Program-made: the position numbers and the translations under genes | Notes under the pieces: model-generated | Databases searched by the model: none | Told to the model about the DNA's origin: nothing | What the model saw: only the letters and a program-made list of their open reading frames with translations | Source of the DNA: Cylindrodendrum hubeiense | Lineage: Eukaryota; Ascomycota; Sordariomycetes; Hypocreales; Nectriaceae | NCBI GenBank assembly: GCA_014621425.1 | Contig: JAANBB010000055.1 | Location: 1-64,000 of the forward strand | DNA length: 64,000 nt | Direction: 5' to 3' | Shown here: in pieces, positions 11,501-23,297 of the stretch | How positions within the stretch are numbered: position 1 is the first letter of the stretch | Layout of the letters: each line of letters starts with the position of its first letter

Positions 11501-12579
11501 CAAGGGATCAACTTCAGGATCGAAGTCGCATACCTCGGAGACTAGGTTTCGGTTGGTGTGTAGACAGCCCTTTGGCTCTCCAGTTGTGCCGCTTGTGAAG
11601 ATGATCAACGCTGTTTTGTCTTCCTCGCGTCCATTGACGTCTTCGGGAAGGGTTGTGGTCGTGTTCGCGTCTGCTGTGTTTGACGCCGTATCCGCGTTGA
11701 GCTCCGTAGTCAAGACGTCGGATAATCTGACCCATCCTTCGACTTCTTGTCCCGCGCAAAAGATACGAAGGCTGGGCCCTTTGAGAGGCGTCTGTGAGAG
11801 ATCAAGAGCTGTTGCGCCATCTGCATCTTGTGCCACGACGACGTGCGGCTCGACAGAAAGGATCATGGTTCTGGAATCGCTGGGCACGATCGGGTCGATC
11901 GGCACAAATGTCATTTGCAGCTTTGCTGCGCCCAGAAGAAAAGGCCATATTCGGCCGAGTTCCAGAGAACAACAGAGAGTCGCATGCCTGGGCGACATCC
12001 CAAGCTCTCCAAGGACTCGGCAAGGCGTTCAGCCTTGTCCTTCAATTGAGCGTAGGACCATCTGAGGACATGATTCCCGCTGCTACTCGCGGGTTCATGA
12101 CCTGTGCTGGGCGATTGCTCCTGGGGTTGCCAGAGGGAGACAATCGCGTCGTGATCTGGATAGGACGCAGCTCCGTTGGCGAAAATGTCCCAGAGCTTCA
12201 GGTTCAGGTCAGGTATTGGTTCTCCATGAACCTCGGCGAGGGCAGGCTTATTATGAAGCTCAGCAGGTGTTGGGTCACATTGAGACCCATCACCAGCTGG
12301 TTCGTTTTGAGGTGGTGTGAGTGGTGGCTTTCCTTGCGACTCTGCGGCTATCGGCTCGCGAGGGTCTGCGGATGTTTGCCCACATTGAGACTGATCAACA
12401 ACCAGTTCATCCGGGGCCCCATCATCACACTGGGGCTCGGCATATGTTAGTTCCATGTGGGGAGGCTGGACGGCGGCCAGATGAGGCTGGGAAATCGGCT
12501 CCATGCTGGAACCAGACGCGCAGCGATAGATCACAATCGGCTGCCAAAGAAAGCCTAAAGCTGCGAATAACTGCTCCAA
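8551..12579 (-). CDS. NRPS-like A-T-C enzyme (adenylation, carrier, condensation), apparent frameshift
   Basis: Exons on the minus strand are 12579-10784, 10733-8791 and 8734-8551 (introns of 50 and 56 bp), about 1307 residues if one base is restored near 11921-11935. A low-complexity Pro/Glu-rich start of about 130 residues is followed by an adenylation domain of the acyl-AMP ligase type (I-I-F-T-S-G-T-T-G-E-P-K-G core, Y-G-L-S-E-G, then T-G-D and G-R-Y-K-D-L-I-I-R-G-G-E-N-I-Y-P). Next is a carrier domain with L-A-D-S-I for phosphopantetheine, then a condensation-type domain with N-H-S-V-I-D-A, which keeps the HxxxD pair but not full HHxxxDG. Such enzymes activate an acid, load it on the carrier and release it as an amide or ester. 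It is divergent from the P450, which may modify the product. The frameshift lies between F-F-W-A and A-K-L-Q of the A domain, so as written the protein is truncated. Start choice is uncertain; downstream ATGs exist at about 12504 and 12456. Confidence 0.8.
8735..8790 (-). other. Intron 2 of the A-T-C gene
   Basis: Minus-strand GTGAGA...CACTAG, 56 bp. Reading through it meets a TGA at 8787-8789. Splicing adds 61 residues containing L-Y-F-I-A-S-W-D-T-A, which resembles the usual end of a condensation domain. Confidence 0.85.
10734..10783 (-). other. Intron 1 of the A-T-C gene
   Basis: Minus-strand GTAAGC...TATAG, 50 bp. It joins L-P-G-V-Q to A-Q-V-V-G-V-P, the normal continuation of an adenylation domain. 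Confidence 0.9.
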
Positions 12580-14963
12580 AACGCGTGAAAATGGAACAGA
12601 TTCAACAATTGTTTCGTCATGATTGCGATGGCTTTGGAGAAGAAAACACGGCTGATCATATACCGATCCCGCTAGTTGGGGAATCCCTGGTGCGAGTCAT
12701 GCACAATACAGGCATTGGCAGTAAGTACATCCATGTCAGATCAATGCAACATGACCCAGATTGTCACATCTGAGGTTCCGATAGCTTGGGTCCCAATAAT
12801 CAAGACTTGCTACCGGTAACCCACCCAGCCCCCCAGTTCGTAACCCAGTTGGCACTGCGCATGCCGGATGTTGTGGCTGTACAAAGTCTCTACACGATGT
12901 ACACGGCCAGGCCCGATCCATCAGGTGAAACAAGAACAAGCCACTCGCGCCAGTAGCCAACAACGGACCCTCGTTTATTTTCGTCCGTTCTCCCGAGCAC
13001 AGCATCCATGAGCCTGATAGGCGGGTGCTACACTACTACTGCGACTCAATGTCTTCACAAAAGGCCGCCTGTTTGAGCTGTGGACGGCGTCAACCCGACA
13101 TCCCTGCTGCAGGATCTGGGCTGTGGTGCGGTTGTCTCCGGCCCGTCACCCGTGAACCGCGGCTGAGACGCTCTATCTGAGACGTGTGAGCAGCCATCTT
13201 CGATTGATTGGAAACGAGGCGGACGGGCACTATTTTCAGACCCGTCATCGGTGGCGCCGCAATGACCAAGCCCTCTCAACATGAGCGGGGAGCCTCATAT
13301 CACGGCTCCGGTACCATATAGCAGCCTTTGGCGTACGTGGACATGCATCTAGTATATCCCATTACCCCAGAACAACTCAAGGTCGGCATAATCGTGCAAC
13401 TGTGTGACGGCTTCCGCTAAAGTCAGGTACCTGGATCCGAGGAGGGTCCTCGCCTTGCCCTCGAGTTGATCCGTGCTTCAATCCTTAAGTCCTGCTTGCG
13501 GCACGTCCGGTTATGCAACCATAGTTCGTTTGGGCTTCAGCTCAATCCAAGCAAACTACACGCGCCTCAGGTCATGTCCAATGGACGAGGAAACGGTGCG
13601 GAAAGACCGGAGCCGAAGTCTCATATGCGCCGTGTTCGATGGGTGGGCTCGATGACAACGCCTCATCTCGTATGCATAATAGGCTGACCCATAGAGCAAT
13701 GCGAATGGTGGGATAACAAGTGGTTGTACGCCACGTCATGATGGGGATCAAGGTTGTTATCGGCCAAACTCCAAAGATGCAGAGCCTCAGAATCAAGTTC
13801 AACGAGCACTCTGGGCTCAACCTGCACCCTCCCCCCACCCAGGTGACTGAAGCTCACCCACCCACTTCCACTACACACTATGCGATGAGTCTCGGTGTGA
13901 TACAAACAAGTACTAGGAATCCCGGGCCGGGTCGTACCCAGAGAGCGTCGGAAATTGGTGTCAACGCAAATACCACCGGCATGAATGTGCGGATCAGTGA
14001 GCCATGACCTGAATATGGAGACTCCGAGTTGTGGATCAAGGGCGCACAACTGCTGCATGGTTCAGCAGCCGCCCTAGTGATGACCATTGCTGTCTCGGAC
14101 TGTGCAGCATCTGAATTTTACGCCTTGATGTGCTGCTACAGTCCTGCAGCCAGCTGTCATCTCATTCTTGCCCCTTGATCGTACTTCCTCATACTCGTCG
14201 CCCATCGAAGACCTATGCTGTGTGACAACAACGATGAGGTGGCGCTGGCTTGGTCAGGATGATCAAATACTCAGCTGACGTTCTTGGCGGCCACAGTGCC
14301 GAGAGATCGAGAAGTGTCGAAGGGGGTTCTGCGAGTCCGATTCGCCATGGACTGCGGGTATGAACTGCAGGAATGATCACACGATCCCCGAGCTGCGCCT
14401 TATAATATGACAGGTTTTGCGGTTTTGAGATATTCTGATCGTCCGAACACCGGCTTTGGTAGACTCTTCGATAGTTGGACACGCAAGCTTCTGCTCTCAT
14501 TTCTTTGTTTCACTGCAGGTGATATTGTTGGCGCGATATGGCAGCACACGGCTGGGCTATCGTGGAGGCCTGTGGGGGCGATATATCAGGGATCCTGTTC
14601 CAATCGGACAGAACTGTCCATAAAGCAGCTGGTTTTAAAATAAAACGGGCCAGTTCTCAAAGGGTATTGGGGGGATCCCGGTTCTGACAGGAAACCCTTC
14701 AAAGCCATAAAGCCCTAGCAGACGAGATACGTCAGACAGCTCAGCATGTGGGGAGACGTCACCAGGGCTCCTCATCTCTTGGTTCTCATATGCTGATCAA
14801 TAATGGGGCGTTGGTGGGTGGTTCAAATCTGGGACAATGATTCAGAGCCTCGGGGAGAATTCGAAGGCATTACATTATCGAGCTCTAACCCACCCGTGTA
14901 TTCTCGTCCGTACTTGATTCTCTTGTTCCTCTTTGTTCTTCTACGTGTATTAATGCTGTCAAG
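12580..14963. other. Divergent intergenic region between A-T-C gene and P450
   Basis: 2.4 kb without a convincing gene. Open frames are all under about 130 codons and unlike anything I recognise. It must hold the promoters of the divergent A-T-C and P450 genes. No tRNA, repeat array or clear operator was found. Confidence 0.5.
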
Positions 14964-16585
14964 ATGCTGGGTTTACTTTTGTCGACTTTTGCTCGAGAAC
15001 ACTTCCTTCTTGTCGTTCTTCTTTTCCTCCTTCCTCTTCCCCTACAAGCCATCGATGGCTTTTTCAGGAGATGGAAGCACTTCAAAGCCACAGGCTGTCA
15101 GGAACCTGCTAGTAAGGTTTCTGTCATTGATCCAATTATAGGACTCGACTTCCTCTACAAAGTGCTGTTTGGTAAGGCTCCTGAGAGGTACCTAGACAGC
15201 ACATGGAAGGAGTTTCAGGAACTGGGCACCACGTACACAGAGAAGCGTTTGACATGGGAAGCCGTCTACACTTGTGACGCCCATAACCTGAAGCAAATAC
15301 TAGCCACCGGCGCTCAAGACTTCGATCTTCCCGAGTTTCGAACTTCTGTCATCGGGCATATCTTTGGACAGGGAATCTTCGTCCTGTCCGGCCACTCGTG
15401 GAAGCATGCGCGAACGGTACTCAAGAAGGGCTTGAAGAAAGACAACCCTGCGCCCTTTCTCAACACACTCGAAAGACATTTCCAAGCATTCACGAAACAC
15501 GTCCCGACCAACGGTGCTACGATCGACCTGCAGCCTCTTTTCATGGGGCTCGCAATGGACGTTGCGACCGAATTTCTCATGGGCCACTCAACACATATGC
15601 TTGACATGGACGGTGATCACACCAAAGAGCAGCAGTTTGTGAACGACTACATGATATGCTCCGAAGAGATCATTCAGCAGATGCAGTTAGGGCCGCTCCA
15701 CTCTCTCAGGATCAATTTCGAGGCAAGGAGAGCCAAGAAGCGGGTCTACAAGTATCTTGATGGCTTTATCGAGGAGTCGCTTCAGACAAACGCGAACGAG
15801 GATGAAAGCCTCCTGACTGAAATGATATCCATGGCCGATGACCGAAAGGGCGTCAGCGATCAGATCCTGCACATCCTACTCGCGAGCCGCGATACAACGT
15901 CGGGCTTGATGAGCAACCTCTTCTTTGCGCTTGCCAAGAAGCCGCACATGTACGCCAAGCTGCGGGAAGACGTGCTCCGGGTTGCTGGTGAGGCGCCTCC
16001 TACTGCCAGCCAGCTCAAGGAGATGACGTACCTGAAGTGGTGCGTCAACGAGTGTGAGTTCCTACTTCCGACGCTTCCGAGCAATGCATGTTTACTAACC
16101 CCATCAGCCTTGAGGTTGCATCCTGTCATCCCGACTAATGCTCGAGTGGCCTTGAGAGACACGACATTGCCCCGCGGCGGTGGCCCCAACGGCCAGTCGC
16201 CGCTCTTTGTGCGTAAAGGAACCGCGATGTTCTACAACGTCTACGCCATGCATCGCAGCGAAGCCACCTTCGGAGCCGATCCGGAAGAGTTCGTCCCGGA
16301 GCGCTGGGAGAATCTGCGGCCCGGTTGGGGATACCTGCCCTTCAACGGCGGGGCCCGATCCTGTGTTGGACGTGAGTTCTTCCAGAAACGATAGTGCGAC
16401 GTCCCGCGCAATCCTAATGCCCAATTCGTGCAGAACAATACGCGCTTCTAGAGACTCACTACATCGTCGCAAGGATGGCCCAGGTTTTCAAGACGCTCGA
16501 GTCTCGTGACGACGAAGAGTGGATGGAGTTGTACGCTTTGGCGCTGTGTTCTAAAAACGGTACACAAGTGGCTGTAACGGCTTGA
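14964..16585 (+). CDS. Cytochrome P450, CYP52-like (alkane/fatty-acid hydroxylase type)
   Basis: Exons 14964-16053, 16108-16371 and 16434-16585 give 501 residues, normal for a fungal microsomal P450. The first 30 residues are a hydrophobic membrane anchor (L-L-L-S-T-F then L-L-V-V-L-L-F-L-L-P). The I-helix motif is A-S-R-D-T-T-S, the K-helix E-S-L-R is formed across the first intron, P-E-R-W follows, and the haem loop is F-N-G-G-A-R-S-C-V-G with the ligand cysteine. The sequence after the haem loop (Q-Q-Y-A-L-L-E) resembles CYP52/CYP539-type enzymes that hydroxylate chain ends of alkanes and fatty acids in the ER. It is transcribed away from the A-T-C enzyme, so a shared role in making an oxidised acyl amide is plausible but inferred. 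All key residues are present. Confidence 0.88.
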
Positions 16586-17578
16586 TGGAACGCGTATACT
16601 GATATGTGGAGAAGCTGCGTATAGTTTAATGGCTGTTGTTTGCCCATTGGTTATTTGTCTGGGCTTGCTGGAGTTGGGAATACCTCTGTCCAAGGCTTCA
16701 TGAAAGCAAACGATCCTTACGATCTCGTAGTATGATAAATGTTTTTTACTGTTTATTTTATTTTATTATTGTTTCCACTATAGAGCTATACCCTCCCTTG
16801 CCTGTATTTATAGAAAGAAGGCGACTAGAAGCATCGAGCCGTGGCCCTTGCGGTCGGGACCGATTTGTTTCACAGATCCATGATCCATGAACCAACACGT
16901 TGCTCAAACACTTGGTTCGGCGCGCCTCATGCATGCGGTCCGATTACCTCGTAAAATCCCCGACACGTTCAGTTCTTACACCCCTGGCCTGTAGATTGTC
17001 AAGACTGTAGTTCATCTGGAGGCGTTTAGACCTGCCGATTCAAAGAACTGGGGATCTGAGAATCCCATGTTCCATTGTGCCTTGTACAGTAGGGAGCACT
17101 GTTATGTGGGGAAGAAGTTGACGAACGGCAAATCAAGCACTACACCGCTCCGCTTCTGGCCATAACACTTGAGCCTATAGTTACCTCATCTCGCCTAGCG
17201 CTGGCGCTGAGGTGGCATGCTGAGTCGCAGGAACCATCGAATCTCCGATTTGAAGTCTTCGATTCCGATTTTAAGTCTTCCATCCCGGTCTGATGTCTTG
17301 GTTACCCACATTTAAGTCTTGGTTCCCCGCATTTAAGTCTTCGTCCCCGGGTTTAAGTCTTCGCTTCCTTAGTCTACCACCAATACATGCTGGTAGTTGT
17401 GACAAAGAGCACTCTGGGCGTTATTCCCAGTATTTCTCCTACGTAATGAAGTCAAACCCGCCAGAACGGCATGTCTATATAGTACAGACCCAGCATCACT
17501 GGGCATTTAGAATATCATCACCTCACCGGGTGCACTCGTATCAGTTTCAAGACATTGTTCCCACCAAGGACTCCAGCT
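16586..17578. other. Intergenic region upstream of the cation ATPase
   Basis: About 1 kb without a gene. It includes a T/A-rich stretch near 16740-16770 (probable P450 3' end) and the 21 bp tandem array at 17249-17368 described separately. Confidence 0.5.
17249..17368 (+). repeat. 21 bp tandem repeats upstream of the ATPase
   Basis: Six head-to-tail units of about 20-22 bp with consensus close to TTTAAGTCTTCGTTCCCCGG. The first and third units are the most diverged. The array ends about 210 bp before the ATPase start codon, in its promoter or 5' leader. Repeated sites at this distance could bind a regulator, but no known motif was recognised. Confidence 0.75.
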
Positions 17579-20500
17579 ATGGGCAAGCTAGCCTCGCATT
17601 CTCCCGTTCTGGGGGAGCACATCTCTGGTCAATCCAACAAGCCACTATCCAGCCCGCCGCATACTTTAACAAGCCAACAAGTCCTTGAAGAGTTGGGGAG
17701 CGATCCCACAAAGGGTGTGGACCCTGAAGATGTGCCACGACTTTTGGTCGAGTTAGGACCCAACGAGCTAGAACAAAACAAGGGCGTTCAGCCAGTGAAG
17801 ATCTTCTTGGAGCAGATCTTCAATGCGATGACTTTGGTGAGTAGGCATATGGTAAACTAAACATCGTTCGCTGACCACTTTGGGTAAAGGTTCTTCTTTT
17901 GGCATTGGGTGCTAGTTTCGTTATTCAGGCCTGGATCGAGGGTGGCATTTTAGCGGGCATCATCGTCCTCAACATCTTTATTGGCTTCTTCCAAAGTCTT
18001 CAAGCCGAAAAAACAATCGACTCTCTACGCACGCTTGGCTCGCCGACTTGCGAGGTATTTCGCGGTGGGAAGACGATCGCCATCCAGACAGCCGATGTTG
18101 TCCCTGGAGATATTGTGGACCTAGCTACAGGCGATACTGTTCCGGCGGACATTCGTCTCATCGAAGCCGTCAATCTCGAAGCGGACGAGGCATTGCTCAC
18201 TGGAGAGTCAGCGCCAGTCATGAAAATGCCGAAATTGACTTTCCACGTCGATACTGGTCCAGGCGATCGATTGAATGTTGTATACAGTTCAACAACCATC
18301 ACAAAGGGCCGCGGTCGTGGTGTTGTCTTCGCCACCGGCATGTTTACCGAAATCGGCCTCATTGCTAGTGCTTTGAGTGTTAGTGACGACTTCAAAGCAA
18401 TCAGAGAGGATGAGCCTAGCTCAGCCTGGGCATCCATTCGTGCTGCGTTCAGGCCAATCTACAATTGGATCGGCGAGTTTCTTGGTCTTACTGTGGGAAC
18501 GCCTCTGCAGCGGAAGTTATCCCAACTGTTCCTCTGGCTATTCCTCTTCGCCATTGTTTGCGCTATCATCGTCTTGGGGGCGAACAAGTTCAAAACAAGA
18601 GAGGATGTCGTTATTTACGCTATCACTACTGCTATCGGCACAATCCCAGTATCTCTCCTCCTGGTACTAACTTTGACCATGGCAGCCGGGACAAAAGAAA
18701 TGCTTGAGCGCCATGTCATCGTCCGGAACCTTTCCAGTCTGGAGGCCTTGGGAGGTGTCACCAGTATGTATCTATATTTCAGACACCTGTTTCAGAAGCG
18801 ACTGCTGACCCTATAGATATCTGCTCTGATAAGACAGGCACCATTACCCAGGGGCGCATGGTGGTGCGAAAGGCTTGGCTTCCTGGCTGTGGAACATACT
18901 CGGTGGACTCGACGAGCGAGGTGTACAACCCTACGGCTGGAGAGGTGCGCTTCATTGGCTCTCAGCCAAAGGACACTGTTGACTCAACCCAGGAGCAGCA
19001 GCATCAGGCTCAATTGATCACCCCTCTGGAAGAGGCCGCCTCCAAGACTGGTCTGCAATGGTACTTGAATGTTGCGTCGTTAGCGAACCTCGCTGTCATC
19101 GAACAGAGCGATGATAGCTCTGCGAATCCAGGAGAGTGGAGAGCAAAGGGCGCACCAACTGAGATTGCCATCGAAGTATTTGCCTCTCGATTTGGATGGA
19201 ACCGGATTCAGTTGTCGCAGGCAGCTGGATCCCAGTGGAAACATGTCGCTGAATTCCCCTTCGACTCAGACGTCAAAAAGATGACTGTTCTCTTCCAGAA
19301 TCTCGCTTCGAATGAGACACATGTCTTCACAAAGGTAAGAGTAACTCCCATAGCGAAATGCCCGAACTCGACTGATCAGTGATACAGGGTGCGGTTGAGC
19401 GAGTCCTTGCTTCTTGCAGCTCAATAGCCATGAATGACGGTATAGAACCTCTCACTTCAGCCATCAACAGCGATATTCATTCAAACATGGAGGCTCTGGC
19501 CAGCCAAGGCCTCCGTGTCCTCGCCCTTGCACACAAAGTTAACGACCGCATCATCTCTGAGACCGAATTCATTGGCGATATGACACCAGACCGCACGGGT
19601 TTCGAGCAAAACCTGGTTTTCCGTGGTTTGATCGGCATCTATGACCCTCCCCGCCCAGAGTCTCTCCCGAGTGTCCGCGCATGCCAGGGCGCCGGCATCG
19701 TCGTGCACATGCTCACCGGCGACCACCCCGAAAAGCGCGGGCCATCGCCGTTGATGTTGGAATCCTTCCGTCGCCCGAAAAGGCTCGGCTTCTCCCGGCC
19801 GACATAACAGAAACGATGATGATGGCAGCGCACGACTTCGATGCCCTCACGGAGTCCCAGATTGACGACTTGCCCGAACTTCCCCTGGTGATTGCGCGCT
19901 GTGCGCCTAGCACAAAGGTCCGCATGATCGAGGCTCTTCATCGGCGTCAGCGCTTCGTCGCCATGACAGGCGACGGTGTGAACGATAGCCCAAGTTTAAA
20001 GCGGGCCGATGTAGGCATTGCGATGGGTACAGGCTCGGACGTTGCCAAGGAGTCTTCCGACATTATCCTAACCGACGATAACTTTGCGTCAATCCTCAAT
20101 GCCATTGAAGAAGGTCGGCGCATCTTTGACAACATCCAAAAGTTCATCTTGCACGTCTTGGCAGCGAATATCGGCTTCGTGATTACACTGGTTGCCGGCC
20201 TCGCTTTCAAGGACAACAGCGGCGTGTCCATTTTCCAACTTACCCCAGTTGAGATTCTTTGGATGCTGCTTGGAACCGGAGCGTTCTGTGAGACCGGACT
20301 CGGTTTTGAGAAGGCGGTTCCAGACATTCTCAACCGGCCGCCTCAGGATGTACGTCCCAACCATGCTCCCCAACGGCAGTATCTGTCTAATATCTAACTT
20401 GCCTTTCTAGTTAAAATACGGCGTATTCACTCCTGAATTCTTGGTTGACATGGTTGTATACGGGACCTTCATGGCAGGATGCGTCCTCGGATCCTTCACC

Positions 20501-20950
20501 CTCGTCATCTTTGGATTCAACGATGGCGACCTCGGTACCAACTGCAATCTTGAGTATTCTCCATCCTGCGAACCTGTTTTCAGGGCACGTGCCACCTGTT
20601 ACACGACAATGACATGGATTTTCCTCCTCTTCGCTTGGGGCCTTATCGATTTCCGTCGCTCGCTCTTCTACATGCCTGACGGTTTCAAGGCGTGGGCCAT
20701 GCATCTGTGGGGAAACAGGTTTTTGTTTTTCGCAGTGACGCTCGTCTTTTTTACTGTGTTCGCGACGCTATACATCCCCGGCTTGAACCACGTTGTATTT
20801 ATGCACACGGGTATCAGCTGGGAGTGGGCAATTGTCTTCATTGATGTTACTGTTTTTATGGCGCTGTCGGAGGCTTGGAAGTGGGCGAAGAGGGTCTATT
20901 TCCGACGGAAAGCCCCCCAAAGCGAAAATCATGGCGACGACTATTCATGA
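17579..20950 (+). CDS. ENA-type P-type ATPase (Na+/K+ efflux), apparent frameshift
   Basis: Exons 17579-17836, 17890-18763, 18817-19334, 19388-20349 and 20411-20950 give about 1050 residues if one base is restored. In order: A-domain loop with L-T-G-E-S near residue 200, N-I-C-S-D-K-T-G-T-I-T-Q-G (phosphorylated Asp, formed across intron 2), K-G-A nucleotide-binding motif (formed across intron 3), D-P-P-R, M-L-T-G-D, and M-T-G-D-G-V-N-D-S-P-S-L. Type IID ENA pumps extrude Na+ and K+ across the fungal plasma membrane and serve in salt and high-pH tolerance. This one resembles yeast ENA proteins throughout, including the C-terminal membrane helices. Immediately after M-L-T-G-D-H-P-E the frame slips: inserting one base in 19731-19740 restores A-R-A-I-A-V-D-V-G-I-L-P. 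As written the pump loses its hinge and last six helices. This is either a sequencing deletion or a young pseudogene. Confidence 0.85.
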
Positions 20951-21549
20951 CTCGATTGAGGAGGAAAGACTGGCCTATGCATCTCGATCGTCCTGTAATT
21001 ATTTTCATAATGCGTGAGAAATACGAACGGGACTCCAAGACACCTAGGTACCACCAACGCAGCCCTTTTAGTTCCATTAAGACACTATCATGATCCTCGT
21101 AGAAGACAGAGCAATCAGTACGCTGGACATTGGGATGCTGAAATCATGCAAAACATATATTCATCAATTTCCATCTCTTCGTGCATAAAACTTTACAAAC
21201 TGAGGGACATGTCGTAACCTCTTAGCTGTCCTCATCCCTGGCACTCTTTGGTGCCCCGGCATTAAAGTCTTCGAATCCTGGTGTCGTCACAGCTCTTCCA
21301 TCTCGTATAGCCGTATCCGTTCTGTACATTTGGGGGGTATCATAATGAAGTTCCGTTCCTCCAACCTGGGAGGATACGTTCGCCACGATGGACGCAACAG
21401 AGACGTCAAGTCTCGAGTAAGAAGTAAGTTCGAAGTCCAGCCTGACTCCTCAGTTCCCTTCGTCGTTGCCTCGGCGGGGTCTCTTGCACAACTTTGCCAG
21501 AGGTTCCACCGTCATTCCAAACCTATCAATGATGGCATTGATTCGCCCC
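20951..21549. other. Convergent intergenic region
   Basis: 600 bp between the ATPase and the transcription factor, whose 3' ends face each other. A single word AAAGTCTTCGAATCCTGG at 21264-21281 resembles one unit of the array at 17249-17368. Nothing else was recognised. Confidence 0.4.
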
Positions 21550-23297
21550 TCAAACCACCAAGAAGTCCATGTCCAAGTCTCTCAGAGATTGCACCCAGCT
21601 CCTATTCCCCTTGCCTTCAGCCTGCAAACCCCATAGCTTGTGCAAAGCATCTCTTGCAGCATACAAAAATCCCCAAGGAGACTCCAACATTAAACGCTTT
21701 ATCCTGTCAATAACCCACTCTTTCATCTCGGTTGTCTTGACGCTCGCGCCAAAGACGAAGGTGATCCAAGCTGTTGCCTTGTAGTTGGGGTCATCATCGG
21801 GAATAGAGATCAGCGTCTGCTGTAACTCTTCCAGTAGCATATCAACCATCTCGTCACTGTACACGGTTTCCAAAGACGGAATCGCATGTAGGATATACAG
21901 ACAAGTACCAAGCCGATGGCCTGAAGCCACACGAAACCGACTCAACGCAGGGTCATTGTATATTGATGGGAGGGTCTCAACTTCTCGCGCCCATGCTATC
22001 ACGTCGATATTCTGAGCGCGATTAAAGAGGGTTACACCAGCCGTGGTCAACATGTCGGACGATATAGATTCTTCTGGCATTGTATTTGAGAGCTGAGCAG
22101 CGGTGAGCATGATTTCGAGGAGTTCAGGCGGGCAGCAGTAGTAGCTATTTGCTGTCTTTTCCAAAATCGACAGTCCTTGGTGAGAATCGAAAAATGATCT
22201 CGAGTCCCTAGCTGAAGGTCGGAAGGTTGATTCCAGGATATAGTACCTGCAACGGGGTCAGCGTTTAGGGTGATCAAAAGAGAAGGTCACTTACACAAAG
22301 CAGTCCGACATTATATAATTCCTCAAGCTCGCGTCCATGGTGGAAACTGGGAGTAATGACATGATCCTGCCCGCGCCATCCAGATGAGCTTTCCAGTTTT
22401 GTTTCCCGGACTCTATCAGTTCAACGTTGATAAGGAACAGCACAGAGGCGAGGAGGACATCCCCGTCGATGGAGTTGATGCTCCGTAGGGCAGAGGGCAT
22501 CATCTGCAGCACTTGCTGCTTGGCAACGAGAGCGTCAACGAGCAAGTGCTTCGGCCCGTCCCCCCTGTCGAGGGAGTCGGGGCCGAGCCAGGGCCTTGCC
22601 CGGTTGTACATGTGTGCGGCCGAGGCGGCGATGATGACCTGACGCAGCAGCGGGTGGGCCTGAGTCAGTGGGAGGAGATTTCGGAAGGGGTTGTGTTCGG
22701 GGATGTCATAGGCGACAAAGTCTCGACAGAGCCGCGATGAGACTGTAATGTCATCAGCCATGTTCACCAGCAACAACCAATGAGGGCGCCGGACTACGCA
22801 CAATAAGCGAGATATTGCCTTTGGGAGTACTTCATGTCTTGGAATATGGGGTCCATGAGCATCCATGGAGTCGAGGCCTCGTACTCGTACTCCAGGTGGC
22901 TTGGGGAGGTGGGACAGACGAGCTGTGTATCGCTGCTGACTACGAAATCGTCATCGCCGTGACAGGATACGACGTCGGCGCCGAAGTCAGCGACGGTCTC
23001 GGAGTCGTCGGCCTCGGATGGAGTCGCAACGGAGCCAGAGGCCTGCCGGCGCCTCCGTCTCGGAGGCGGACCCGGAGCAGGATACAGCGCGGCACTCGAC
23101 TTCTGGCCGGCCAGCTTGCCCCGCGAGGCGACGGCCCCGGTCCACAGGAACAGCTGGCCATAGCCCAGGCACTCGATGCCGCGGGCAGCGCACTTGGAGC
23201 ACTGTGGGACCGAGCGATCACAGCGCAGGCGGCGGCGGCGACAGTTGTGACATGGCTTGTCGGCACCTCCTGACTGAATGTCGGCTGATGGAGCCAT
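21550..23297 (-). CDS. Zn2Cys6 fungal transcription factor
   Basis: Minus-strand exons 23297-22802, 22742-22295 and 22246-21550 give 546 residues. A binuclear zinc cluster lies at about residues 16-43 (C-H-N-C, six residues, C, six residues, C-S-K-C, six residues, C). A basic R-R-R-R-R linker and acidic low-complexity sequence follow, then the helical regulatory domain usual in Fungal_trans_2 proteins (F-S-S-R-L-C-R-D-F-V through N-P-F-R-N-L-L-P, formed across intron 1). These proteins bind CGG-type sites and often control neighbouring metabolic genes. It lies between the ATPase and unknown genes, about 6.7 kb from the P450, so any control of that locus is only a guess. The gene appears intact. 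Confidence 0.88.

Noticed and set aside
11910..11998. Intron explaining the A-domain frame change
   Set aside because: The only GT-AG pair near the right size would delete conserved residues of the domain, so a missing base fits better.
13663..14058. 131-codon minus-strand frame between the A-T-C gene and P450
   Set aside because: Composition is irregular (His, Cys, Trp scattered), with no splice partner and no similarity I could recall.
21262..21290. Possible tRNA B-box (TTCGAATCC)
   Set aside because: No A-box or cloverleaf arms around it.
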